A program made the translations under genes and the position numbers. This document shows, one piece after another, positions 47,401 through 59,200 of a DNA stretch of 64,000 nt. The stretch comes from Mycteria americana. Taxonomy: Eukaryota > Chordata > Aves > Ciconiiformes > Ciconiidae. The stretch is from the NCBI RefSeq assembly GCF_035582795.1, contig NC_134373.1:12980001-13044000 (forward strand). Direction: 5' to 3'. Within the stretch, counting starts at the first letter, position 1, and the number at the start of each line of letters is the position of its first letter. Below the pieces are notes generated by a model. That model did not search any database. It was given only the letters and a program-made list of their open reading frames with translations, and was not told the DNA's origin.

Positions 47401-47796
47401 TTTTCCCAAATGACTCCCTGTAATTAGGCTGCATTGGTTCAGGCTGAAGAAGAAAGAGAATCTTGAAAGACAGTTTTGGAAAGTTTTTATTGTTTCTATA
47501 TGGAAAGCATATGTTTTTCCTTAGCATTGCATTTACATTCTGTGAGTCTGCATGCACTAACTTGAACTGACTGTTTATGAAGAATATGAAATGCTCCCTG
47601 GTGGTAGCATTTATCCACTCCCTGTTTTCTTCCAGGAAAATGAATTGCCTTTCTAGTAAACATTGTTCCTGGAGCTGGAAGTATCAGGGAAAAGGAGTTT
47701 GGGGGTGGGCTCTTTGATATTCCCAGAATCTGCAAAATACCTTTGTGCCACATGTCTAATAGATTCAACTTGCATTCTTGCTCAGAAGGGAAAAGG

Positions 47797-48385
47797 GAAT
47801 CACAGAATCATATAGGTTGGAAAAGACCTTTAAGATCATCGAGTCCAACCATAAACCTAACACTGCCAAAACCACCACTACACCATGTCTCTAAGCACCT
47901 CATCCAAACGTCCTTTAAATACCTCCAGGGATGGCGACTCAACCACTTCCCTGGGCAGCCTGTTCCAATGCTTGATAACCCTCTCGGTGAAGAAAAATTT
48001 CCTAATAGCCAGTTTAAACCTCCCCTGGCGCAACTTGAGGCCATTTCCTCTTGTCCTATCCCTTGTTACCTGGGAGAAGAGACCGACCCCCACCTCTCTA
48101 CAACCTCCTTTCAGGCAGTTGTAGAGAGCAATAAGGTCTCCCCTCAGCCTCCTTTTCTCCAGGCTAAACAACCCCAGCTCCCTCAGCCGCTCCTCATCAG
48201 ACTTCTGCTCCAGACCCTTCACCAGCTTCGTTGCCCTTCTCTGGACACGCTCCAGCCCCTCAATGTCTCTCTTGTAGTGGGGGGCCCAAAACTGAACACA
48301 GTATTCGAGGTGCGGCCTCACCAGTGCCTAGTACAGGGGGACAATCACTTCCCTAGTCCTACTGGCCACACTATTTTTGATACAA
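47797..48385 (-). mobile_element. Young CR1 LINE 3' fragment, minus strand
   Basis: On the minus strand it starts near 48385 with text complementary to 'ctggccacactatttttgat' and ends at 47797 with the CR1-type ATGATTCTGTGATTC terminus. It includes the end of the reverse transcriptase ORF (48321-47878, 147 codons uninterrupted to the stop, containing [37 protein letters not shown] and [14 protein letters not shown]). It is truncated at its 5' end, as usual for CR1, so it cannot move by itself. Much less diverged than the other two copies. Confidence 0.95.
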
Positions 48386-49103
48386 TTGAAGTTTTACTGA
48401 CAGACAAGGAAGAGCTCTCACAAGGGTGAGGAAAATATCACAATGTAAAATACCTCTAAAATAACAAGACCTGGCAGTGAGGCACTGAGATATTTGCCCT
48501 TTGTAATGTCATGATTAATTGCACAGGATTATGATGTAAAGCTGGAGTCTATCCTTCTGCCAAGGTTTTTGCCTAAACTAATGCTTTTGATGTTTCCAGT
48601 ACAAGCTATTGCTGTGAATGCTGTACAAACAGTCACCCATCACTTAAAAGACTAAGGAGCACAATTGTCTCTAGTTATAGATGTGAACAATGATGCTAAC
48701 ATTATGAACTGTCCAATGCTAAGTTGTTTTGTTCATTTGCTTGCTTACTTGCATTATGAGCTCAGTGGAGTTAACTTCCTTAATAAAACATTTCTTTGAA
48801 TCAGGCAGAAGGCACCAATACTGTCTTTGACTTGAAATTTCAAAAATATTGAACTCTGGATGAATGGAGGTGCACATGGCTTTTTCATTATTTTGTATTA
48901 AAATTCAGGTGGTTTTAATTCAGACCAACATAATCTTTGCTGTACCTTAGAGGTAACTTTGGCCTTGTATATTTATGGAATTAGCCTGTAGTTAATTCAT
49001 TCTGATGCTAGGAAAAAGTATGCAAGCACTGAAGTAGTTTAACCCAAAATAAGTAACATAGTTTGCTGTTTTGATAACCACCATCTTTCTTTTTCCATCA
49101 CAG
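48386..49103. other. Intergenic DNA before the candidate exon
   Basis: No gene or repeat is recognised; AT-rich sequence ends in a good pyrimidine tract and acceptor. Confidence 0.5.
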
Positions 49104-49163
49104 TGAAGAATCGTCTTATGAACCTCTGATGTCTGATGATGACAATGTCAAAAGCCTTGTGGG
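49104..49163 (+). CDS. Candidate 60-nt internal exon of an unidentified downstream gene
   Basis: A block of 60 nt is bounded by TTTCTTTTTCCATCACAG and GTAAGTA, both strong signals. Read from its second base it is open (EESSYEPLMSDDDNVKSLV plus two bases), acidic at its centre with SDDDN. The length is a multiple of three, so it could be skipped without frameshift (phase 2 on both sides). By synteny it could be an upstream exon of SPATS2L, but I do not recognise the peptide. Alternatives are a 5'-leader or lncRNA exon, or chance. Confidence 0.4.
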
Positions 49164-51848
49164 GTAAGTAAAGCAGATGATTTAACTTTTTTGTAGTATT
49201 TTCTCACTTATCAGCATACACTTACATAGAGGAAAACTGTCACTCGGATAGTATTTTAAACGTTAACTCTTTGTATGCATATCTCTGCTGATCAGTATGT
49301 GACAATTAAGAACCTGGTTTATGGTTAAAGGAAGGCAAGTTGTTTCATTGTTCCCTTCCCACACCAGCCACTTTGAAGTCTTTTATGTTGCTTCCATTAC
49401 ACAAAGTTGTAGATACCCAGAAAACAGAAACACTATCATCTGCTTTGTCAAGAGACCTGTCACAGATGACAGATAATTGTTAGTGATCTTGTTACCATGG
49501 ACAATGTTGGTAATATATTTATAGAAAACATATTTAATTAGAGAGCATTCATAAGCAAAAAAAACCACCCAAACAAAAAAAAAAACAAACCCCACCAAAC
49601 CATCTTCTGCACTTTTGTTCCAAGTGACTTGTCATAGCTGTAGACATTTACAAAAGTGTTTATAAATGGCTACAAACTAATACTTCTTTTCTTAGAAAAT
49701 TTGATAAGGATAATCTTACTTTCATCTTGGAAATTTTTGTAATCACTAAAGTAGATATGGATTATTTCAGCCTTCTGTGTGAATAATATTAGAAACTGTT
49801 TCATAAAGCAATGCAACTGTTTAGAAAAGGAAATGCTGTGTAACCATAGAAATCGTAGGCAAAATTTAAGTTGGCAGACAGCTCTCAATGCGGGTTGAAA
49901 TGTGGCAAGGTCACCATGTCCTTGCTGCCTATTATTTGCTGAAAGAATAGTTCCTGGAATCCTTGATTATGGTCAGAAACATGAACTTCTTATCTGAAAG
50001 CCAACATGTGTCAGTCTGATGCCTTTCACACTATGTTTTGGGATTAGATCTTGATGAAAAGTGAGAAAGACCTGAAGACTCATCTTAATAAAAAGGTTTC
50101 ATGCACTTTCTTTTCCCTGATATTTGGTCAATTACATTTCAAAATGTCTCTAACTAAAACTCATATTTCCTTATAATAAAGTATTATAAATAAATTTTAA
50201 AAACTCAAACACTAGGGAGGAGAGTAGGCTTGAACAATGACCAAGTGTTTTTTCCCTTTCTCTGGGTTTATGTGGAAGAAATGTATCTATTGCTCTGGAT
50301 CCATATACCTGACAAGAGCATACAAATGTTTTCTAGGAATCCTCTTCAGAATTCCATGTTACGCACCAGTCCTGCCATATTCTCAAAACCTCACAAGCAC
50401 AGGAAATAAAATGTGCTTCCACCACTCTCTGAATCGTAGTAAGGATTATGGTGGACTAGTATGTTTCCATCACAAGCCAGGGAGCAGTTCCAGAGGCAGG
50501 CTCTGAGAGGAGGCTCAGCATGTTGCCAGCAAGTTTGGAGCACATGGTGCCTCTTTAAAATCCCTTCTCAGAGAAGAATGATACTTAAAATAGACTCATT
50601 TTCTGTAATGCCATATGTAAGCTATTATCAATCAAAACTTTTCCAAACTCATTGTTCAGCATTCTATAAAGGGAACCTTCTCAAGCAGCAGGGAGCCCCC
50701 ACCTCATGAAATGCAGAGGAAATGTGCTCAAAACAAGGAAGGAGTCCTCCATTTTAAAACCCAGAGAAGCGTTTAGAAGTACAAGCAAACAAGTTTCTTA
50801 TGATTGTGTTTATGTATTCTATATCTCTATCAATGTGCCTCTTTAATCTGAAAATATGAAATCATGTGATGTTATTCTGAAGAAGAGGGCTGTCTTGTTC
50901 TGTTGTTTTGGGTTTTTTTTTGCTGTGTTTTATAAGAAGCTAGACAGTGGCTTATTAATGAAGGCATAGTTAACCCTAGTAACTTCATAATATCAAAATT
51001 TTCCTGTTTCTTTAAGTGCAAAGCAAGCTCTTCCTTTGCCTATTCAATGTGAAAGCATACAGTTTGTGAAGCTCTGATTCCCTTGCCTTACACTGCTTGT
51101 CTGCATAGTGTAAGCAGCACAGAGAAGCTAGGCTGTCTGTTGGCAGTACCTTGTGGCCACAACTATTCCAGAGTCTGAAGAGCAGTTCTGGCTTAGCAAG
51201 CAGTTCTGGGCATGGGGCAGAGCTGGTAATGGCAGCTGTGCTGCCAGCTGCATTATAAGGAGTTTGGGACATTCAAAGGGATCTTCAAGCCTCTATAACT
51301 ATTGCTGCTGCATTTTTTCTTCATGGTTGTGCTAACAGTGTTTATTTCTATCTTGGAGGTTGGCTGCAGAGGAAGCAATTTTAAAGGCATCAGGTAGATG
51401 AGAACAGTCTCTCACGCTGTATTGCATAACCATCACTTATCACTTATCTCTTTTTGACAAAACTTGCAGTACAAATCTTACCCTCCTCAGTGAAATGGTA
51501 GCTGAGTTGCAGGTCTAGACTTAGGAAAAACCCAAGTGTTTCAGACCAGCATTCCTTCTTTCAGCTTTCAGTCCTAGCTTTTTTGGAGGTACATAAATCC
51601 CCAATACATTAAATTAGTGTCCTTTAAAGCTGCGTTGCTACAAACATACAGCACATCCTTATGTGATCTGCTGTCCCAGAACTGGGCAGAGCTCACACAG
51701 GGTAAGCCTTTTGAAGTTACCAGGAGCCGTCTGTTTGGCAAGAGCATTTCCTGAAAGGGTGCTCTGATTGCATCTTCGAGGTTTCTAGGACTCTGGGTAA
51801 ATACTAGGATTTGGATGTATATTGCACTTAATTTTGTGGATGAATGAC

Positions 51849-51868
51849 TTTTTTTTTTTTTTTTTTTT
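51849..51868. repeat. Poly-T tract
   Basis: An uninterrupted run of 20 T. On the minus strand it creates the lysine run within the open 51574-52251 ORF. Confidence 0.9.
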
Positions 51869-52456
51869 GCTAGGTACACTAGGGCTTTTAGGAACCTTCT
51901 CTCAACAGCGTGGGTTGCCTGGCATGTATTTATTCTTCGGTATGATCTCTGCCCGTGTTGCGTACTGTGAAAATCAATAAAGAACAACAGACAGGGTTTC
52001 TCTGTGCCAAATAGTATGTGCTCAGACCCCCAGACTCTACAGGGCTGGACCACGCTGGAAAATACAGCGTGGCTGTCTGCCACCTTCTTGGGACAGGAAC
52101 GTGCATAAATACTCAGTTCAGCTTTTAGCTGTGAGAACTGAAATTGGACCTTACACAGTACTTGGTCACTGAATGAAGCTGGTGTTTGCTTAGCAAATTT
52201 TTCAGATGTGCTCGAACAGGGTAGGTACCTAAAATCTAGGGGTTTTGTCACCTAACTTTAAGTACCGAACCTGGCTAGATGCTCTTGGAAATCTCAATAG
52301 ATATCTAAACAGCTTTGTATGTCAAGCCCCTGATCTTTGGATAGAGGGAGAGGAGGGACTTGTGCTTCTGTATTCAAGAATCCCTGGCTTGGTCTTGAAA
52401 TGATGTCATCTGGGACTTCATTATGTAGCTCCTGTGAAGTGGCTAATGGCTTGAGA

Positions 52457-52484
52457 CCTTTTTTCTTTTTTTTTTTTTTTTTTT
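52457..52484. repeat. Poly-T tract
   Basis: About 28 bases of T with one C interruption. Confidence 0.85.
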
Positions 52485-53999
52485 GTAAAAAGTTGATATA
52501 TTGAGAATTGATATGCCAGTTTTCAGCACTTGATATTGTGTTTGGCTGATACACTGAGTGAAGGTGTTAGTTTCATTAGTTCAGTTTTGTAAATACTGCA
52601 TTAGCTCTAAAATGCCACATGTAACTTCAGGATATATTTTCTAGAACTGCTCGGCAAGCAATGCCTTTGAGACTGGTCTGATTTATGAAGTGATCTATGC
52701 ATATTAACTAGCTTAATTCTTTCAGTTCTTGTTAGATGGTGACTGAGATTAGTTATATGTGCCTAATGATCATCCAGGAAATATGCCTAATCCAAGAAGA
52801 GGGGGGGAGAGGCGTGAGAAGTTCTGTCTGAAATAGCGTACTAAAAAGCTTCTGGCTGAATTCTGCCATACTTCCAACGCAATGTCTTGTAACACACTAA
52901 AACCTGAATCCACTGCAGCTGGGAACAACATTTTAGAAATGAAATTTTGAAGTTTTCAGGTTCACATCAATGATTGATTGGTTTAGTCATGACTGCATAA
53001 TAGTGAACTGAGAACTGAACAAAGTTCCACACTCTACTCGCAGAATGTGATCGGCTGCAAATGAAAAAGTAAATTCACTGTTGTGAAGAATCATGCTTTT
53101 AAAGCTGCCACTTCACCCCTTAAATGAATAACATTTCATTACTTTTGGAAATGTGAATAACCAAAATAACAAATTTGGTCAGTGGAGAGAGTCCACTTCC
53201 AGAAAGCTAAAATGGGAAAATAATTTGAATCAAGGAAGTTCTTTAATACATTACTTTGGACAGCAGCCCAGTTAAAAAAAAAAATTGGATCAGATTCACA
53301 AATCAGAATGCTGCATTTTTCCACAGAGCTGAATCCCTGCAAAGAAGAGCAGTGACGGCTTGGGAGTACCTGTTTTCTCTCAAACCCTGCTGGTCTCTTG
53401 AAAACTCCAGGGCATGCTTTATTACAGATTTTATTGAGTCCCTGCAGGATTTCACTAAATTAGTAATCCTCCCTATAGGGAATTTTTCCTTTCTGATCTC
53501 TGTTATAAGCAGTTAAACAAAACAGGGGTCAGTAATGGGAGCTCAAGACTGATGGTGGAGCATGTTATGGAGGTGGGCTAGAAAGGGGAAAGTACAAGTG
53601 TTCTGGATAAGGTTCTGACCATCCTGGTTGTAGTGCCTGTGCTCTAAACATTGATGCAAGTTAGCCAGGCTGGCTGGCATGGTTGTGGCAGCCGCAGGAA
53701 GCCTGGCTGGCTTCAGTCATGCTGTAGAGCACTGGACAGTGCTGTGTGGGCATATCCCAGTGTCAGTGTTGAAACTTTGTGCAAAGAGCTGCTATGGCAC
53801 AACCTGTGCTACGTGATTTGACAAATGTGCTCCCAGAACTAATCATCTTGGTCCCAGAGACATTCGGGGCACTGAGGGGATGGCTTAGAATATTGAGCTG
53901 GAGCTGGAAGTTGTCATGTGAATAATGACATGTAGTCCCTGGCACTGCCTAAGGCTACATCTCCTAAACTTACAGGATTCTCTTATTAAAGTAGCTGGG

Positions 54000-54080
54000 C
54001 GGGGGGGAGGTGTTTTAGGTTTTTTTGTGGTGTGGTTTGGTTTTGTTGTTGTTGTGTGGTTTTGGTTTCGTTTTTTTTTC
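54000..54080. repeat. Degenerate GT-rich low-complexity stretch
   Basis: A G8 run followed by about 70 bp of irregular GTT/GGTTT units, resembling the stretch at 41906. Confidence 0.7.
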
Positions 54081-54935
54081 CAATAATACTAACAGGAGAT
54101 TGTTCCAGATCTTTAGCAGGTGCCTAACTTGAGCATAAACATTGCTTGACTGATGCTTCCCTGGCATCACCTTCTTTTCACTGCTTACTGCACCTTGACG
54201 ATAGTACAAGAGTGAGTCTGTCGTCTTAAGATATATTTGTGTACCTTCATGGAAGCACAGATGTTTGTGGGTCATGGTGTGAATAGGCTGGGTATAATTG
54301 GGACACTTGTTTAATGTACACCAAAGAGTAGGTCAAAAAATCAAGCTCCTATCCCTTGATAAAAGCATGAAGGCAGTACAATCCATCCATCATGGTTGTC
54401 CTGGGACCTTATAGCCAGGTCTCCAGGCTGTAATTGCTGAAGATTTTGTGGCAAGAAGTCACAGCTATTTTTGCTCACGTAATCCTCAAGCCAGTCAGAA
54501 TTTTTAACTAGCTTACCCTCATCCATACTTCTTCCATTGTAAATTAGAGCAGGTCTGAGGCTGGTTTGAAGGTACATTTGCTGCCCACCTATAGGCTGCA
54601 TGTCTGGCTGTGATTGACTGGAACGTTTCTCCTCTGGACTTGATGGGAAATGCTTTGAGCTGAAGAGTGTAGGCTATGTAAATCCAGATCTAAAAATATG
54701 TTGATAACTTTTGACTAAGTAGAAACTGTACAGAGATCACCTGACTCTCCTGACAAGAGGTGTCACCAACGAGGAGTCAGCTTATCATCCCTGTTGATGT
54801 GAAGGTTAGAAATATCAATATAACTTGTAGCCTCCCAAATTAAAATTTTCCTTCCAAGTATACACATTTTTCTGTGTTTTAAAGTGGGCTGTTACTGGCT
54901 TTTTATATGCACTGAATATTTAGAGCAATTTTTCT

Positions 54936-54959
54936 GCTCATTTTAAAAAAAAAAAAAAA
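54936..54959. repeat. Poly-A-rich tract
   Basis: A run of about 19 A after TTTT. No retrocopy is seen directly upstream. Confidence 0.7.
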
Positions 54960-56168
54960 GATAGAGTCTGACACCAATAGCAAAGAAGTGCATAATGCAA
55001 ACTGCTTGTCCAAACACATTCCTTCTAACTTACACCACATCCTTTTAGTCCCTTCCTAGAGCTTATATGAATGGATAAAGCAGTTAGAAGTCACTGGCAC
55101 CCTCAGCTTTTTCCAAAAGACCTTAAACTGCAATTCTACCACCAGGACTATTCATTGGAGTTGGCCATAGTGAGTGTGAATGCAGATCCAGCTTTGGACA
55201 TTTTTCTCGTTCCTTAGAAGAGATCCAAAGTAAGAGTGAGAGATTCTTAACTTCAAAGCAAAACAGACAAAAAGGATTCCCATGGGTAAGTCTAAATAAT
55301 ACCTACTCTGAAGTGATTTGAGATTGCTAGTAAGGTTAATTCTTGTGATTAAAATCAACATCTGAGAAGAGGAGTCCTGTCCAGTGTGTGAGAGGGAACA
55401 AGCCCTTAGCTCAGGCTTGGGTCAGAAGTTTGGTCATGAGTAGACAAGATCTGTGCTGGGATGAACCTGCCCAAAATGAGCTTTCCCTTGGGGAGTTATG
55501 ATGAAGACAGTGATGGCAGCTGTGGGATCAGCAAACTCATTTCCATGTCCCGTCTGTCTGAATGTATTTCCATGGGCAGGCAGCTATGCCTGTACAATAT
55601 AAATTAAATGTATCACCAGTAAGCACATGGCAGAAGTAATTTTGTTTAGGATAAGGAGAGGAAAAAAAATTAAGTTCCACTCAAGTCCTTAGAAGTATGT
55701 TTTAGACTTCTTCCTCTTCTCTCCATTCTCACCCTTCCCCAAATTCAGTCTAAGCAATTCCATGATCGTTTCCTTCATAAATAGTCTTATTCCTTTTTGA
55801 ATGCTTTTTCTTCATTCATTTTCAGACATAACCCTCAGATTATCACAGAGCTGTATGTATTTATCATTGTGGCATTTGAAAGTATGTAAAAGACTTGCAG
55901 ATGCTCTACCGGACTATAACCAAACTTGGCTGTGTCAGTTTTAACATACATATGACAAAACCACATTGGCTCTGAACAGGACTCAGCATAATAAGCTCTC
56001 TAGGTTCTCCTTCTACATAAACACTTTTATGTCCTTACTAATTAGAAACAGGAGCCTGTTTCTTTCAAAGTTCATGTGATAGCAATCAGGCCAAAGAATG
56101 AGGCACATGCAATATCTGAATGGTTTTATGATAATATTGTCAGGGATCTGAAGCTTTTTTTTTGTGAA

Positions 56169-56243
56169 GTGTGTATGTATGTGTGTGTATATATATATAT
56201 ATGTGTGTGTGTGTATGTATATATATACACACACGTATATATA
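56169..56243. repeat. Compound TG/TA/TATG microsatellite
   Basis: Alternating purine-pyrimidine tracts, (GT)n, (GTAT)n, (AT)n, (GT)n, (AT)n then (AC)n, about 75 bp. Likely polymorphic and able to form cruciform or Z-type structure. Confidence 0.9.
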
Positions 56244-59200
56244 AAAGTTAAATAAGCATAACCAGTAAAGTTTCCTGGAATGTTTAATGTGGTACATTTA
56301 CAGTTCATGCATTTCAGTGTGTATTTCACATGGCATATCATTGACCTTAAACTTAAGTGAATATTTTCTTGCCCTTGTGTCTTAATGTCTTTTAGCATGA
56401 ACAGATCTTGAAGCTGGTTTATGAATTGGCAACAGCACTGTGGTTTACTGAAATAAAAATATGAGAACAATCTGTTATTAATTATATAAATCTCCTCAGA
56501 AAAAGTCCTTCAGGTTGGCCGTATGTTAGGAGTACATATCAGTAACTTTTATCTTGTAGCACTACTTCATAATATGGCAATATTTGAACATGAAGTACTT
56601 AAAATAGCTGTGGCCAGTTTAACTCTGGACAAATGAGGAATAACTTCATTATTGATAATTTACTGACAGATAAACTGGCACAAGCAAGTGAGGACATGGT
56701 TTGACTACAACAGTCCAATTACTTAAGAACTTCTTGACAAAAATTACTCATCTGCTGTGCCAATCAACAAACAAATAATTTCCTTCGATTATAAATCACC
56801 ACAAACTGTAACTTTCACGTGATATCAGTGCACAGAGTTGCATACTGGTAGGTGGTACAGAAGTTGGGAAAGAGGATGGAGAAGAAGGCAGAGGGTAATG
56901 AAGAAAGCCCTCTCTTGCATGAAAGGGTGTGTTTGAAAGTTGCAGTGATGATGGGGGTAATGAAGAAGCAGAGCTTTCATCTTCTTACTAGACCCATCTC
57001 TTGGGGCTGTAATGTTACTGAAGAATAGTGGGGAAATTCAGAGAAATGTTGACAAATTCCCTAAGCTGATTGAAGAAGCCAGAAATGTTGATGAATTGCG
57101 CACTAGTTGATGTGGACTGTTTCATGAAGATAAAGATGCAGCCTGGCTTAGTACACGTAGTCGAATCTGGTTCCCTTCAATAACTCATCAGCATCTATTT
57201 CAGTCCTGCTCGTTTTCCATCTCCAATTTATACCACTTTAAATTCCCCCAAAAGACCAGATTAATATTTTCTTGTTTAAGTTTTCCTTCCCACCAGAATC
57301 CCACTCCAGTGGAAACAAATCCTGCTGCATTTGTCCTGCAGTAACATATATTCTAGGTGTACTTTTCCATTTAATTTTCTGAATGACTTTGTACCTGAAA
57401 GGATTGTGCAATTTTTCTCCTTAAAGATTAATCTTGAAGTCCTTAAAATTCAAGCTCTCTTGTTTTTTCAGGAATATTATTCCTTGTACTTCATAGTTCA
57501 CATCTGTGCTTCTTCAGGAAGATGTAAAAATAGCTGTTTCGAGTAGTTGCTTCCATACACCCATGGGAGCTTCTTTCAGAATCTTGGTTTACTGCACTGT
57601 GCCTGCCACTGATGTAAAAGGGATGATTCTGTCAGTTACCTGCCTTTCTCTTGACTATAATCATATATGTGAAAAAGCTGTGTATAAAGACAGCAGGTTC
57701 TTACCATGTTGTTGTTGTTTGCAGGTTGTCTGTCTTCCCCATCTTTTCATCTCTCTTTAGAGAGAAAGTATTTCAAGTGTATTCTGGAAACTAGGACTGT
57801 ATTTTTCCCTCCCTTTTTTGACTGTGTAGTTAAGAAATGCTAGCTGTGTTATCACAACTCAATTCACGGTTTTATTAGTCTGGATTGTGGCATGTATGTA
57901 ATATAGAAGCTTGAAAATGAACTAGTTGTGAGGTTGCAACCCTGGATCAGAAGATTCTGAGTTCAGTTTCTGCTCCTTGTCCTGAAATTTTACATGATCT
58001 TGGATAAAATGGTTTCATTTTTATGCCCCTCCTCCCTCCAGACAATAAGGACTGACTGTTCTGCTTTTCATCCAGTACTTTGTGTGTATGTGTGCGCACG
58101 TGTGCTTAGTTCCAAGCAACAGAGCACTTGAATGTGAACACAGCTTTATTGATATTGAAGTGCTAAGAGAACTATGGGTTTGTGCAGCACCTAGCAGCTG
58201 AAAAGCAGAGCATCGTTTGGGACATCTGAACACTATGATGATGCAAAAACGATGGTACAGTTTACCGTATAACAGAGGGACCATGTGTAGTCTGGCAGTG
58301 AAGTCTGTTTTAGATAATTATCTGCATAGCAGATTAGGAAGAATTTCAATTAGCTACAACACCTAAATGAAAAAGCATGACACTGATGAGGAAACATTAA
58401 TTTAGGAGATTAATCTGCAGGACAGATGTTGACTAATTTCTGAAGGAAGCAGAAAGGTCAATACTTATACTACAGTTTGTATGGCGTTAAGATAATTAGG
58501 TTGAGGTATCTTTTTATTTTTTAGAAGTCTTTTAATAGCAAGATAATGTTAGTTCTACAAAAACTGCCCTACCCTGAGGCTAAAATATCATAATTAGCAA
58601 TGTCAGTTCAAAAATTCATGCTGGACAGAAATCATTTGACAGGAAGCTTTATATATTGTACCGGTGTTGAGACATTGAACTATAACTGCTGTAGAATTTG
58701 TAATTTTTTTCATCTTTAAAAATATGAAGCTTTCTTTCCCAATCAGCTTCGAACTGTCGCTCCACAGTTATTTAAATAAACATCCATTCTGTGCAAACTA
58801 CAGGAATATTAAGCATTTCTTGGAAGTCTCTGGTTAAAGCAGAATGATGGCTGCGTGTTTTTTCTTGGATTGATTCTGTTTGCCATTTGTCCCTGGCTCT
58901 AACGGAGAACTGGAGAGAGAGCCTCATGTGTCTAATGCTAGTCAGCAAAGTAAAGCCTGTGTGTCATGGGGGATTTTTTTATTCTACCTTCGTAGGTGGA
59001 GGCAAAGAAATTGTACTGTGCAAATAGAACCTACAATATGCATGTATCCTTTTCTGTCTGTACTGTTTTTTCTAAATTAAAATATTCACCTTTTTGTTAG
59101 TGTCTGTCACTGGAGCAATGGAAAATGAACCTAGATTTTCTGATATTAAACAAAGTGTTGTTTACCACTTCCTTGGCATTTACAGTGGAAGTGGTATCAT

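Larger units (their letters stand above)
33160..47796. other. Gene-poor intergenic region right of MAIP1
   Basis: No gene is recognised in 14.6 kb. A possible plus-strand exon (34797-35068) and simple-sequence stretches are listed separately. The longest minus-strand ORF, 47084-47557 (157 codons), has no recognisable domain. Confidence 0.5.

Noticed and set aside
47084-47557. 157-codon minus-strand ORF
   Set aside because: No domain, no splice or start context, composition typical of chance translation.
47743-48429. 228-codon plus-strand ORF
   Set aside because: It is the antisense of the CR1 reverse-transcriptase fragment.
51574-52251. 225-codon minus-strand ORF, the longest outside known exons
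   Set aside because: It has no recognisable domain, crosses a 20-base T tract that makes a lysine run, and has no splice or promoter context. Probably chance.
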